A stretch of DNA of 64,000 nucleotides from Caprella mutica (GCA_947561585.1 CANNZV010003232.1:43997-107996), one strand, 5' to 3'. Positions 45,989-58,861 are shown, numbered from the stretch's first letter. Notes: a model not told the origin generated them from the letters alone. A program made the numbers and translations.

Positions 45989-48231
45989 TTAATTACTGAA
46001 TGTGGTGAGAGTACAACAAAAGAAGTCAATATCATCACACTCCCGAACAGAAAGTCCTTCACTGCCCGCTTCACCACAAAACAAACCAACAGCAGGTTGT
46101 TCAGTAATCCATCCATTTTGCCACTGTGTCGCAGGTTGGTCGACTCCCGTAGCCCAAGTGAAAGTCGAACCACCATCGATGGAACGTAAACCGACAGCCA
46201 TAATACTCTGAGAGGCAATTACAAAATCTAGAAGAAAATTAAAAGTTAGAGGCGCACTCCAGTTACTTTGATCCAATATTTCAGCTAACCTAACCTCCAA
46301 TTTTAAGAGTAATCAAATAACCTCAGTCAATTGTTGCTAATTGCAGTTTACATTAAGAAACTAACGAATTGAGTGGTATGAACCACACGAATTGAGTGGT
46401 TTGAACCACACGAATTGGTCGGATTTTTATTCATATGAATTAGGTGAGATTTATCGTTTGAACTCTCTCAGAACTAAATTTTTCTCGAAATATTAGATTG
46501 TTAATATTTACACATTTCAATGGAAATAATAATGTACTTTTAAGGTCCTCCAAGAATGCCGTATCATTTCCACCTGCTTTGGGTGCACAAGACATGGCTC
46601 CTAAATTTTCACACTCAGCAGCGTTTTCCTTTCGTGAAACCATGTAGCTGAGGGTGAAGAAGATATACCCTGAGTCATACGTTTCAGCGTGTGTAATGTA
46701 ATCTCCACACACACCAGCTGATCTGTCGACTGTAAAACAACAGGTGTTAATTAGTGAACCTGTGTAGAGTAAGTGGTAAATACGTTCCTCGCGATACTAA
46801 TGCTCATCTAATCTTAAAAAGGTAATTTCACATAAACAGGTAACTTTTTTATGGTTGAATAGAAAATAACTTTATTTTGAAGAGAACCAAAAAATTTTAG
46901 TCGAAAATGAAAAGATTTTATACTGAACAGTTTCATTTTTCGTGATTAAAATTGAATTATATTCTTGACCATCAAAAACAATAGCTGTGATAAAGTGCAC
47001 AATGAAGGGTTAAAGCAACCACCAACAGTTGTAAATAGAAGGTACAGTGAAATGTTAAAAAACTTTCGAGCAGTTCCAATATAATATAGACTTTCATATC
47101 AAAAAAATGATGTACTATTTCTATCAATAGATATTGCCATTGTTACGTAATATTTATAAACTATCTCACGGAAAAAATCCTTAAAATTCATTCTGCCATC
47201 AAGACATTCAGTGACAACAGTAGAGTCACAGGTTAGATTGCGTGTGAACTCAACAACATCTGCAAAAAAAGAAATTATAATAAACTCGAAAAATACTATC
47301 ATGGCAGTTAGTTCTGGGAAAATAATAGTCATGATTCAAAATAAAAACCGTTCGTAGACATAGAAAACGGAGACATTTTTTGTGATTTTATCACGGTAAC
47401 TAAAAAAAACACTAAAATTATAATCCAGATAAGGTTATTAGAAGCAATTGGTTCAGAATTTCAACATGTCCTATTTTAGGGCTAGTTCCGTGTTATTGCA
47501 CGGTTCCATATTTTTTAACACGTGAAAATCTCTATATAATGATCATTATTAAACTTTTATTTCAATTGGTATCCATGATACCAATTAGAATAGAAATTGA
47601 ATAATAATTATATTATTTCCTTTTCTGACGTGTCCGAAATTGTAGAACCAACCAATAACTTGGAACTTAGTACCCGACTGCCAAAAACATTTGGTAGTAG
47701 GCATAAAATTTAACAAACAGCATAAAATTTCTGTTTGTTAGATGTAGCACAATAATTATAGAAATCTAAGTATCTATTAATTACCCACCTATACTGAGTG
47801 AGAGTTAAGCTATCGATGAATTTTAAAACCTTAAATAAATAAATGACTTTAAACTTTTTCATCACAGTCACAAACAATGAAAGATCGACTGTATATTATT
47901 AATAATGTGCTTATATACAAAGAACTTTAATAACTCTTACACAAATTTTCTTTTTATAACTCATAGAAAATGAAGGATATAATCAAGGAGTGACAATTAT
48001 AAATTTCTTGTTACTTTAATTCGCTTTAGTTACCGTTTGGTAACTAAACTGAGTCGTGATTTGGTAACTAAAGCGGGGGATGGCTGTATCTAGAACGACA
48101 AGTAAAAGTTTAAATTTCTTAAAATAATACGATGTTTTTAATGAGGTAACTTCATTCATAACTTAATTATAATAGTTTGAAGTACTCACCTCTTGCATAG
48201 TTAATCCTTTCATTGTAACTACATCTTGTGT
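45989..48231 (-). CDS. C-type-lectin-like secreted protein, last four exons
   Basis: Exons by phase: 48231-48190, 47259-47170, 46729-46538 and 46227-45989 (stop TAA). Cys-rich lead-in (RCSYNERINYAR, NLTCDSTVVTEC) is followed by a C-type-lectin fold. Its first half holds HAETYDSGYIFFTLSYMVSR with AECENLGA; its second half holds IMAVGLRSIDGGSTFTWATG, NGWITEQP, GLFC and SVRECDDIDFFCC. The EPN/QPD and WND calcium-sugar motifs are not seen, so carbohydrate binding is doubtful. The 5' exons with signal peptide are not securely located; a hydrophobic stretch at 54447-54376 is one candidate. The opposite-strand frames at 45863-46211 are shadows. Confidence 0.75.
47479..47675. mobile_element. Decayed MITE of the GGGTAAGTT family
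   Basis: Left TA/GGGCTAGTTCCGTG and right AACTTGGAACTTAGTACCC resemble the 26308 and 42273 copies. It lies upstream of the 47259-47170 exon in an intron of the lectin-like gene. Confidence 0.5.
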
Positions 48232-48986
48232 CTGAAAAAGTGAAACATTCACTAAATATAAGACAGAAAAAATATTATGTAAAGTATGAAAAAAATATTA
48301 TATTCATTACTTTAGGAGATTATTTTGAAACAATACTCTCCAAATTTATATAATCAGTTCAAGATAGTGCATCGCTGACAATCTATGCCGTTATGGTGGA
48401 ACAATTTAGGCATGACAATTTTATTTTTTATTTCTCGATATTTCCCATACCTTTGAATGATGGGGAAGGTTTTAAACGTATACGACACTACAGGGTGGGT
48501 AAAAAAAACGAAACCCAACTTTGAATTGATCTATCTCAAAAACTACTAACGTTATGATTTTTCCATGAACTGTTCAGTTGTCCGTAATTGTGAAACTCTA
48601 TACCGTATTACTTCAAGCTCCATCCGATAACATGATTTTAAAATGTTGATGTTGAGTTTATAGTTTGTTACAAATATTGGTAATTATTCTATGTATGTGC
48701 AATATAAACAAAAATTTCATGATGTATCAATATTCAAGAAAGTTTAAGTTAGATATTAGGTAATATAAACTACTTTAGAGCGTACTTATAATAGAAATAA
48801 TGGGGCCATCAAGCCCAAGGATGCCCAATCAAAGAACTCTAATAATTATAAAACTATTAGGCATTGAACTTAAAGGGATAGTAAACTTAAAATCAAACAA
48901 TCGCCAAATTTGTTTTAAATCGATTCAGAATATTTAATGTCAAAAAATTAATTAGATTTATAAATTTCATATGTAAATAACATATA
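48232..48986. other. Intron or intergenic; solo mariner-like end
   Basis: TACAGGGTGGGTAAAAAAAA at 48489 looks like a Tc1/mariner terminus without a visible partner. No other feature. Confidence 0.35.
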
Positions 48987-49751
48987 CAGTGTGTTTCAAC
49001 ATTTTTGTGTCTTTTCAGTGGCTTTTATTCATAGTTATACTGACGAAAAAAAGAAAAATAATACACCAAAATGTTCAGGAAGAGTGGATTTTCAATGATT
49101 AATAACAAGAAATACATAATATAGAAGGTGCTGGAAGTGGCCACCATTTTGCCTCACACAGAGATTCGCCCGCTTCGAAATATTAAGTGCTACACTCTGA
49201 AGGACATTCTCGCGATGTTCTTCTGAAAATCTCTTCACAACATTGATAAGTTTGTCCACTGTAGTTGGTTTTGCAGAATACACGTCTTTTTGAGCTAAGG
49301 CCCAATAATAAAAATCCAAAGGATTCAAATCTGGAGAATGCGCTGTCCCCGCAATCTGTGTCCCACGGCTGATGACTCTGCCTCCAAGTTTGGAGGCAGA
49401 GTCATGCCTTCATGGATGAAAAAGGAAGACGCAAAATAGTGAATGGAGACTACTACCATATAAGTTGCTGCAAGAAAATATATGGCCCACCTTTCGTTCA
49501 TGTGCTACAAGACAAGGTTTATGGTGGATACAGGACGGTTCTCCTGCCCATTGCACCACTGACGCCAAAGAATTCCTGTTGAACGTGTTTGTAGGCAGAG
49601 TCATCAGCCGTGGGACACAGATTGCGAGGCCAGCGCATTCTCCAGATTTGAATCCTTTGGATTTTTATTATTGGGCCTTAGCTCAAAAAGAAGTGTTCTG
49701 GAAAACCAACTACAGTGGACGAAAGAGATTTTCAGAAGAACATCGCGAGAA

Positions 49752-52700
49752 CAGGCGCGTATACAAGGGGGGGGAGGGCATTTGGGGCAGATGCCCCCCC
49801 CTTGTGGTCTGAACTTTTTAAAAATAAATCTACGGATTAACAAAAATATATTGAGTAATCCTCCAAATTGAAGAAACGTCAATTGTTTGATTATTTTTAA
49901 TTGCTTTTGGCATGCTTGAACACTGTATTCTATCAAAATCGTCATTTATAAATTGCGAAATGGGAGAAATTAAATTGCTTCAAGTCGTGTTATGTTTAAG
50001 CCATTTTGTCTATAGAGAGTGGATTTCTATCACCCTATTAATATTAGCAGTGTTTTTCAATTATAAAATGTTTTTGAATTTGAGAAAAAATGCATCGTCT
50101 TGTACTTTGTAGTTTGCCAAAACACCTTCTTCTTCAACAGTACGCCGAAAATTCATGCTTTCCCAAGATAAAAGGAAGGGTGGCTAAATCTTACAACTTG
50201 AAAAAGTTCACAAGAGTTCGTGGTCTATTCAATGAAACTGGTTCTATTCACAAGAAAAAACAAATGAAAACAATACAAAAAAAGCACAAACTGCGATTCA
50301 GGAGGTGAAGAGCTTCTTTGAAGAAACCATGGACTGGTTTTTTCTCAGAAAAGCTTTTCAGCAGATTTCATCCACACCAAAACCACGTGGTGGAGGATCG
50401 TCATACATTCATTTAGTTTCCGTTTTTATCATTGAACCTCAGTTCGACCATTAACGAAAACCACATAAATAGCGGTTTTGTAAGTGGATTGCCGTTTGGA
50501 CAGACGAGAAGTTAATTTGCCTCCATCAAAAACACATCGAAAAAATACGAATTAAAACCCGCGAAATATTTGGAAAACAAGTGATAGGTATGATGCTAAG
50601 GTAATGATCTTCGTTGCAATTATTAATGGAATGGTTCCAATTGTTCAAGCATTCCTCAATGAATATGGCAACTTGTTACCAGTTAATGGTTTTCAAAACT
50701 CTGATTGCTCCAGCACATTATTTGGCCCAGCCTGCAACTTCTTAACTTTGGTGGATGCAAGACCACATTGCACAAATGCAGCTCTAGAATTTAAGGAAAA
50801 GTTTCGAGGTAGAATGATTAGCAGAAGTACGGAAATAAAATTCCTGGTCAACACACAGTCCAGATCTCAACTCTTTGGACTTTCGCATATGAGCTGCAGC
50901 ACAAAGTTTATAAGTTTATAAATAAAAAAAAAACAGATCCCAATGAGTCTCTTATACAATGTGCTCAATGTGTTTTGATTATTTTTGCTGCAGCCAATGA
51001 TTGAATATTGTGATTAAGTTAATAACTATCAGTCTATTGGACTTGATATACAGCTTATGGACTATACAATACATCCACTGACACACTGTGTTCCATCAGA
51101 AACGACATTTCTAAATTGCGAATTAGAAGCACTTCTAATGCATCAATTATCATCATAGATACACCACTTTGACGGAAAAGAAAGTATTATTAGTAAACAT
51201 TTAAAGTCCTATATATATGGCTATATCATATGTACCACATCTCCTGTGGCCCTACAGAAGTTGTTGAAAATGGCCTCCTCCAGCCTGAAGACAGAACGAA
51301 GCAAACTTCGAAGCATTCTTTCAAATTTCTTAGGGGTCTCCGGGTTATACCTTTCAGCGAAACTTTAAACACTTTGTAAAAGAGACACAATGAAATATTC
51401 TCTTTCATATATAAACTCCAGTTTGTGCGACAGCCAAGAAGTGAAAATCCAAAGGGTTGAGATATTGATTGTGTGCTGGCCAGGAATTTTCCGTTCTTCT
51501 GCTAATGAATCGACCTCTAACCTTTTCAATGAAAAATTCTAGAACTGCATTTGTTCAATGTAGTGGAGCGCCACTTGCATCCATCCACCAAAGTGAAGAA
51601 AGAGTTGCAGAATGGTGCAGTTTGGGCCAAATAAAGGGTGCTAGTTTGGTATGCGATCTGTGAGGTTAGTGTGATCTGAAAATGCATTAGTATTTTTATT
51701 TTAATAATTATGATAATTTTTCTTTTTAAGTAACTGTGATTTAAAACAAACAATATAGACGAGATGATATTGTCACAATGCATTAAAAGTAAAAAAAAAC
51801 ACATATATTAATCGCCTATTTTACTTTATATTCATATAAGTTTAGTAGGATGTAGTTTATATATTGATATTTTCTTAAGTATTTCCATAAGGCTTTCCAT
51901 TTGTAAATGGTATATATAATCATATACCATTAAATAAAATACTATATATATTTGGTATCTCGTATACCTGTTTGTATCTTTTATATTTGATAATAAATTC
52001 TAAATAGATCACATAGCAAACTAGCACCAAATAATGTCCTGTAGCAATCTGAGATATGAAACACCATTAACCGATGACAAGTTGCCATCATCATCAAGGA
52101 ATGCATGAAAGATTATATTCATTCAATTAATAATGGCAACAAAGATATTACCTTAGCATCATACCTATCATTTATTGTGTACCTGACGATCCTCCACAAC
52201 GGAGTTAGGCTCCCTTCACACTTGTGTTTCTCAACGCCGCGTTAGAAATACTGCTCATGGCATAAAGTTTAGCCGCAATTAATTTTAATGGAGCCCATCA
52301 CACTTGCGTTAGAAAAATTGCTGCGTTCTTTCTAACGCAAGTGTGAAGGGCTCCGTTAAAATTTATTGCAGCTAAACTTTTTTGCCATGAGCATTTTTTC
52401 TAACGCGGCGTTGAGAAAAGCAAGTGTGAAGGGGGCCTTATGGTTGGTGAAATCTGCTGAGAAACTGGGGGTTCTTCATAGAAACTCTTCACCTCCGGAA
52501 CCATTGTTTCTGTTCTTTTTGGTTTTGTTATCATTTGCTTTTCTTGCGGATAGATAGACCACGAACTCTTGTGAACTTTTTCAGGTGGTAAGATTTAGCC
52601 GCCCTTCTACTTGTCATGGAGTGAAGCATGAAATTTCGACATACTATTGAAGAAGAAGGTGTTTTGGCAAACTACAGAGTACAGGACGATGCATTTCTTC

Positions 52701-52941
52701 TCAAATTTAAAAACATTTTTAAGGTTTAAGAAAAATGCTAATATTAATAGAATAAAATCCATTCTTTATACTTTATGAACATAATGACGTCCTACCATTT
52801 CGCAATTTGTAAGCATGTTCAAAGCAATTAAAATAATCAAATAACTGACCAGTCTGAGGAATTATCCGTAGATTTTTTTTCAGAAGTATTAAAAAATTTG
52901 AAAAGTGCCCCCCCCTTGACCGGATCCTAGATACGCCCCTG
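49752..52941. mobile_element. 3.19-kb palindromic hAT-type element
   Basis: Perfect CGCGAGAA duplications (49744-49751, 52942-52949). Ends CAGGCGCGTATACAAGG and, reversed, CAGGGGCGTATCTAGGATCC, a common hAT end type. The two halves are inverted copies (for example 50050-50150 against 52590-52740, and 50580-50640 against 52120-52200), centred near 51.3 kb. Each arm has decayed Tc1/mariner-like coding: plus 50604-50921 (PHCTNAALEF, EKFRGRMISRSTEI), minus about 51620-51240. No hAT transposase. Confidence 0.85.
52208..52437. mobile_element. PIF/Harbinger-type MITE, 230 bp
   Basis: TTA on both sides and ends GGCTCCCTTCACACTTG / reversed GGCCCCCTTCACACTTG with long inverted arms (CAACGCCGCGTTAG). 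Interior also self-complementary. Nested in the palindromic hAT. Confidence 0.85.
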
Positions 52942-53174
52942 CGCGAGAATGTCCTTCAGAGTGTAGCACTTAATGTTTTGAAGCGGGCGAATCTCTGTGT
53001 GCGGCAAAATGGAGGCCACTTCCAGCACCTTCTATAATATGTATTTCTTGTTATTAATCATTAAAAAGCCACTATTCCTGAACATTTTGGTTTATTATTT
53101 TTTTTCGTCAGTATAGCTATGAATAAAAGCCACTGAAAATACAGAAAAATGTTGAAACACACTGTAAGTGTTGA

Positions 53175-53767
53175 AAACAATCTCTGTTAAGTAACGCCTG
53201 TTTTCCCAGTCAGTACATTTCTAACCTCTTTTCAAGATTATCAGTAACCTTCATAAATGTGTTGACGTTAATTTGATTGATTGTGTTTGGTTTATTAATG
53301 TTAAACTTTTCATTAAGGTATCTCCATAGATTACAGTCGGGTATGGTTAGGTCTGGAAATCTGAGAGTTCAGTTAACATCGCTATATCGAGAAATCACTT
53401 TTTACAGAAACAATTGGTTCGAAAGAATCATTTCGCTGTGTTAACTCGGTGCACCATCTTTGGTACCAAATGCCATGCTTCAAATTGAGGTTCAAGAATA
53501 CAATGAATACTATTTCATTACATTTCTCCAGTGACAGTAAGCAGCATTGATCATACAGTTTACGATAAAAATAAACTCCAATAATTTCATCCACCATGTT
53601 AACTGGTCTCCCAGATATTCGGACCTAACAATACCCGACTATAATCTATAGAGATACCTGAGTGAAAAATTTACATTGAAAACACATTAATTAAAATTAG
53701 AGACAATTTTGAGAATTGTTATAAATATACTGTCAGGGAAAACAGACGTCACTTAACAGAGTTTGTT
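53175..53767 (-). mobile_element. Decayed Tc1/mariner-like element
   Basis: Inverted ends built on CTCTGTTAAGT and CTGTTTTCCC (left about 53180, right about 53762). The minus strand still reads LKHGIWYQRWCTELTQ, and after frame changes bits resembling FPDLTIPDCNLWRYLNEKF and NINKPNTINQINVNTFMK, a mariner-type transposase remnant with breaks. Confidence 0.6.
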
Positions 53768-54800
53768 TTTAGCACTTAAATATTATTTATAAATCTAATT
53801 AATTTTCTGACATTAATCAAATTAAGTTATATAACTAATAGTTTTAGAGTTATTAAAGTTCTTTAATGGGAATCTGTAATGGCCCTACTTGTCCAAATAA
53901 ATAGGTAATAGAAATATAGTGAATTTTGTACGGCAAACTGAATAGTAACTTTATTTACACTGATGAATATTAGAAAAATGTTATAAAGGTATTACGGGTA
54001 TAATAATGAACAAAAGGACGAATCTTAAACTATCTGATATAGAAACAGAGAACAAATTGTCATAACTGACCAATTTAACAATAATAAAAAAATTTAGTTA
54101 ATAAAAACGAATAGCACTCATATAGGATAACAACTATAGAGGTGTACGAGGTGTCATAATTTTATTAATCAGTTTTCCAAACAAAACTGAACCGCAATAA
54201 CAATAATGCCTTTGACAAATTGCAAATAATAGTTATGGTAGAATATATTAAGGTTTAGGGTATAAAGAATAGAGAATTAGTGCAATAGAATAGCAAGCTG
54301 ACTATATATCTATGTACTATTAGTCTACCACACTGACATAAAGTCGTAAAGTAAAGATGAACAGTTTACTTACTAGAAAGAGGTGGAGCAGTAGAAAAGG
54401 CACAATGTTCTTCCTGACTAATTCACTGATAAGTTCAAAAGCTAGCATGTTTATCACAAAGTTAATTGAGCAGTGGTCAGAGAAATACTGAACAAGTATG
54501 TTAAATGACCGATACTCCCACAAGTGTACCACTATTATCACATATGTGGTGATGTACGAGTGTTGGAAAAACGTACATGAGTCACATTTATTCTACCATA
54601 GAGTGGTTATCTATTATGTTGATCTCATAAATTTTATTTCTATAAGTACTTATATCAATGTCTCTCCCATCAATTCTTTTTTCTTTCTTCCAGTATAGAG
54701 AGTACCAGCCTAGGTACCAATCATCAAAAAGAGGTACTACAGTGTGGTGAAAATACTAAAGTATCTGTTAGAAACAGTATATAGTCAAACATCTGTTCTA
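53768..54800. other. Spacer with one hydrophobic exon-like stretch
   Basis: Minus 54447-54376 reads MLAFELISELVRKNIVPFLL LHLFL before CTA/GTAAGT, which could be a signal-peptide exon of an upstream-starting minus-strand gene, perhaps the lectin-like gene. Phase does not directly fit the known next exon, so at least one exon would be missing. Otherwise nothing. Confidence 0.3.
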
Positions 54801-54844
54801 ACATGTGTACACATGTGTATTTAACCTTGGCACGTGTATTGTTA

Positions 54845-55310
54845 AATACACAGAGCATGTAAATACACAGAGCATGTAAATACACAGAGCATGTAAATAC
54901 ACAGAGCATGTAAATACACAGAGCATGTAAATACACAGAGCATGTAAATACACAGAACATGTAAATACACAGAATATGTAAATACACAGAACATGTAAAT
55001 ACACAGAACATGTAAATACACAGAGCATGTAAATACACAGAGCATGTAAATACACAGAACATGTAAATACACAGAACATGTAAATAAGCAGAATATGTAA
55101 ATACATAGAACATGTAAATACACAGAACATGTAAATACACAGAACATGTAAATACACAGAGCATGTAAATACACAGAACATGTAAATACACAGAACATGT
55201 AAATACACAGAACATGTAAATACACAGAACATGTAAATACACAGAGCATGTAAATACACAGAGCATGTAAATACACAGAGCATGTAAATACACAGTAAAT
55301 TATAAATATA
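54845..55310. repeat. 17-bp minisatellite, ~27 copies
   Basis: Unit ACACAGAGCATGTAAAT with G/A variants (GAGCATG or GAACATG). Because 17 is not a multiple of three yet no unit creates a stop on the minus strand, all three minus frames stay open (CVFTCSVYLH-type peptides). These frames are an artefact. More diverged CATGTAAATACG copies continue to about 55530. Confidence 0.9.
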
Positions 55311-55569
55311 CAGGACATGTAAAAACACTGTAAATAGTAAATATAGAAAACTTGTAAATACATAGTTAATAATAAATATTCATATCATGTAAAAACGTAC
55401 TGTAAATTTATAGTAAATAATCATATCATGTAAATACGTACTGTAAATATATAATAAATACTCATATGATGTAAATACGAACAGTAAATATATAGTAAAT
55501 AATCATATCATGTAAATACGAACCTTTTTTTAACCTACAAATGTAATTGATGACTGTTAGCGGAATTAT

Positions 55570-56245
55570 TTACTTATTATCGTTGACCAATTATTGTACC
55601 ATCAAATTTCAAACAATTTGGTTGAATACTTTTTGAATTACAATTGGACTTGACCTTAATCTTTGACCTTTGACCCGATCACTCCCAAAATCTATCAAAA
55701 TGGTTCCTGCATTTTGACCAATCGTCCCACCAAGTTTCATGCAATATTGTTATAAGTTATAAATGACCGTGACCTTGAACTTTGATCGGGTCACTCCCCA
55801 TAGACTAGCAGCAAGTCACTGGACATTGACCAATCGTTTCACCAAATTTCAGGCAATTTGGTTGAACACTTTTTCAGTTAAGCGAATAACAAGATGATAA
55901 ATGAATAAATAAACAAATTCCGATGAAAATATAACCTTCCGCATGATTGCGAAGGTAACTAGAACGAGCACTCGTAGAGCGCATTCTTTTGCCTTCACTA
56001 TACATTTTTTTGTTCATTTTGACGTTTTCTTGACCTTGACCTTCGAGCTGATCGCTCCCAAAACCTAACTAAATGGTTATTAAATACCCATCGTATCACC
56101 AAATTTCAGGTAATTTGGTTGAATGCTCTTTGAATTATGATAATAACAAAAGTATATAATATATATAAACTAATTAATTATTAAATTCCGATCAAAAACA
56201 TAGACTTCCACAAATTTGTGAAAGTAAAAAAGTAAATAAAATAAC
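55570..56245. repeat. Dispersed repeat related to 9056-9362, two to three units
   Basis: Phrases TGACCAATCGTCCCACCAAG, TTTCATGCAATATTG and CACCAAATTTCAGGCAATTT recur, with GCGAAGGTAA at 55947-55956 closing one unit. Non-coding, same family as in the hAT-like element at 8228. Confidence 0.6.
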
Positions 56246-57900
56246 AATGCCGATAAAAAACAACATTCCGCTGTTTAGTGAAGGTGAAATATACAGAAGA
56301 AAGTTAGTATGGGAAACTCAATGGAGCAATATAGAATAACTAATAATCTTTTTCATGTGCATTGTAATCGAATTCTTTAAATTATTTTCTCATTAAATTT
56401 TTCCATTTCACTATTTTCTTGCATCACTTATTTCTCTGTCACTTTAATTATTCCATATTAGTATTATTATTTTTTCAAAATAAACATATAATCCTTTTAT
56501 GACAGTCATCGACCCTATACTATCTAATTTTAATCTTTTATCTATTTGTCAACAACATATTTTAACATTTGTATAGCGATTAATCCTCATTATTTACTTT
56601 AATCTATTTTCGATTTATCCATATTTTTACTTTAATCCATGTTCCATTAATCCTCATTTCTGACATTCTATACTAATATTAATCTGTAAATTAAATTCTT
56701 GTATCCATTCTTTCATTAAATTTTGTTCGTTTAATTACACTTTAATCTTTCTACCATGGAATCTTCTTGCAACCCCTATTAATTCTATATTTCCTTACTC
56801 AAAAGAATTTATCCTCCTCTACCCTCTCCTGTTAATCATTTTAATCCTTTTCTCGTTAATCCCCATCACTTCATTTTCCTACACTTATCAGCTGATAGAT
56901 CGAGTCTCATAATATGAGGTTATTTACATTATTAGTAAATCCCCTTCCATAAGAAGTTTCACAATTCCCTTCTACATCTGATACACTCAAGCAATTAACA
57001 TTCTTCTATTACTGATACTGAATATCAAAATTAAAAGGCAGATATTTATTTCATATATTATCTGATGAATCTGTTGTTAATTTCTCAATATATAATAATA
57101 TAATAACTCTTATATAATTGTATGCTAATGGTATGATAATAAACATATTCTTCATTCTCCGCCCTTCACATTTAAAAATATTTCTGTGAACTCCTACCTA
57201 TGCATCGAAACTTCGACATCTTCACTCCTAACATCACTCCAATGTATTTACAAGTTATTCCCAGACTTTTAACAGCGTGACTCATTCAGAATCTCTGATT
57301 TGATTACAGAACTCACTGTATTTTCTTGATGCTTAATCTTCTACTCTTCAGCCGCTGCTGCCAATTCATCCTCTAGGTTTTATCCTGGTCGCAATTTCGT
57401 CCTCGCAATAACTGCATTGATCAAAGAGAAAGTGATCCTTCTTAGTAGGACAGAGCAAAGAGTCCTAAGCTAGATATCCTAATTTAAAAACATTAACAAA
57501 TGAACTAAAAGAGTGTATTAGTCTTCTTTTGTGTTTTCTTCTAAATCGAAAAGCTTCTAATGTTACTGTCCAGTCGAATGTGGTAGTGCTAATCACTATT
57601 CTTAATTTGTTCCGTTCTATCTTTTTGGTTGAGAATAAGAATACCTATTTAGGTTTTCTTTTCTTCCGTAGTGTAAATCAAAGATGGCTCTGACACTTTT
57701 GAGCACAGTATATTTTCCTAAGAAAGAACCTCTTTCCACTTCTTGCAGCATCTCAAAATCTTTTCTAAACTATCATGCTCTGCATGTCTAAATAGTATAA
57801 TTTACAAACTCTGCAAAAAATAACGCTACCTATCTCTCAGCTACGTTCTCCTTCAGACATTATAATTCTTGTCTTCTACAGTTATCTGCTCATTTACAAA
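56246..57900. other. Pyrimidine-rich spacer
   Basis: Many TTAATCCTCAT/TTTAATCC words on the plus strand from 56560 to 56880. No gene or RNA recognised. Confidence 0.4.
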
Positions 57901-57913
57901 TGATTTCATCTCT

Positions 57914-58171
57914 TCACTCATCTTCTACTAGTTTCTGGAGTGTTTCATTTGGTACATACACCACTATTTTGCTGAGACTCGAACTCTGCTCTGTTGACAC
58001 ACTCATCTTCCTTTGCTTCAGTTTGTTGTGAATCCACACACATGTTAATACGATCAGCAATATGAAGCAGCAAAGGAGAAAAAGTGCTAATAGCAATATA
58101 TTCTCACATGCTAGTGCTGATGTACAGAAATACTGCGCCATTGTTGGTGAAAACAGACTTAAAGAAAACAT
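57914..58171 (-). CDS. Small single-pass membrane protein, unknown
   Basis: 85 codons. An N-terminal segment is followed by a strong hydrophobic helix (LLLALFLLCCFILLIVLTCV) and a basic stop-transfer (HNKLKQRK), then a Ser-rich, acidic tail ending KLVEDE. This is the layout of a type III or signal-anchor membrane peptide. No family recognised, and no neighbouring exon located. It may be a terminal exon. Hydrophobic frames can arise by chance in T-rich DNA, but the positive-inside pattern and charged tail argue for a real peptide. Confidence 0.4.
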   Translation of the reverse strand: MFSLSLFSPTMAQYFCTSALACENILLLALFLLCCFILLIVLTCVWIHNKLKQRKMSVSTEQSSSLSKIVVYVPNETLQKLVEDE

Positions 58172-58482
58172 AACGTTTATATATTACTCTTTCGTATCTT
58201 TGATACATTGTCCTATATAAAAATTCTCTTTTGTAAAGATTTTATTTTTCTGGTTTTTAATGGATAAATATTGTCTTACAAAACTGAAAAAATGATAATA
58301 TAGTGTGGAATATTTCTTATAAAACGTAAATGTTGACGTTTTTGTCTCTCCTGCAAAATGTGAATTTTCAACCTAAAAATGAATAGAAGTCAATGGATCA
58401 GTCTAAATTCATCTCGGGTAAATTCATTGCACAGTAAATCATCAGTAAATATTATATTATAATTCTAAGTGTTCCGTTCTTA

Positions 58483-58570
58483 GGCCCCTTTCACACGAGT
58501 GGTTTTCTCATACCGCTGCGAAATAAAAACTGCATGAAGGTAACACTCGAGCTTTCACACACGGCGTTTA
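58483..58570. mobile_element. Possible Harbinger-like terminus
   Basis: TTA/GGCCCCTTTCACACGAG resembles the Harbinger miniature at 52208. A related GGCCCTTTTCACAAGAC sits at 59493. Neither has a clear partner. Confidence 0.35.
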
Positions 58571-58861
58571 TTTCCAAGTCAGATCCTGGTCTGTGCTTCT
58601 AACCATACAGACTTAATATACAATAATTTTAATTATCTAGCGACTGTTGGCAAGTTATAACATGGAAAGTGCGTGACGTTTCATTTATTCTTACTACATC
58701 TCGCTATTGCATTATTTCTAATGTCATCATTATGTATTTTTTGTGATATCTTCTAATGTAAAAATTGTATGTTTATGGAGGTAAATATTCATATTCTCAT
58801 ATTGTTTCAAAATATTCCTGTATAACCCCATACAACTCATTATTACATATTTTGGACATGT

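Larger units (their letters stand above)
48987..53164. mobile_element. Palindromic mariner derivative hosting a hAT
   Basis: Both ends read CAGTGTGTTTCAACATTTTT (right end reversed, one gap/mismatch), with TA outside. The left arm codes on the minus strand for a mariner C terminus (49328-49092: NPLDFYYWALAQKDVYSAKP, RANLCVRQNGGHFQHLL). The right arm codes on the plus strand from about 49465 (WIQDGSPAHCT, SPDLNPLDFYYW) and, after the hAT insertion, ends with RANLCVRQNGGHFQHLL near 53010-53035. The arms meet in a palindrome at 49360-49400 (GCCTCCAAGTTTGGAGGC). Only the distal transposase is present, so it cannot be autonomous. Confidence 0.85.

Noticed and set aside
49410..49945. Minus-strand frames over the mariner/hAT junction
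   Set aside because: Opposite strand of recognised transposase; no own support.
50604..50921. Possible host gene with hydrophobic start
   Set aside because: Matches decayed mariner-type transposase blocks and has an inverted copy at about 51240-51620.
54724..55363. Three overlapping minus-strand frames of 170-190 codons
   Set aside because: All are translations of the 17-bp minisatellite; no complexity or start context.
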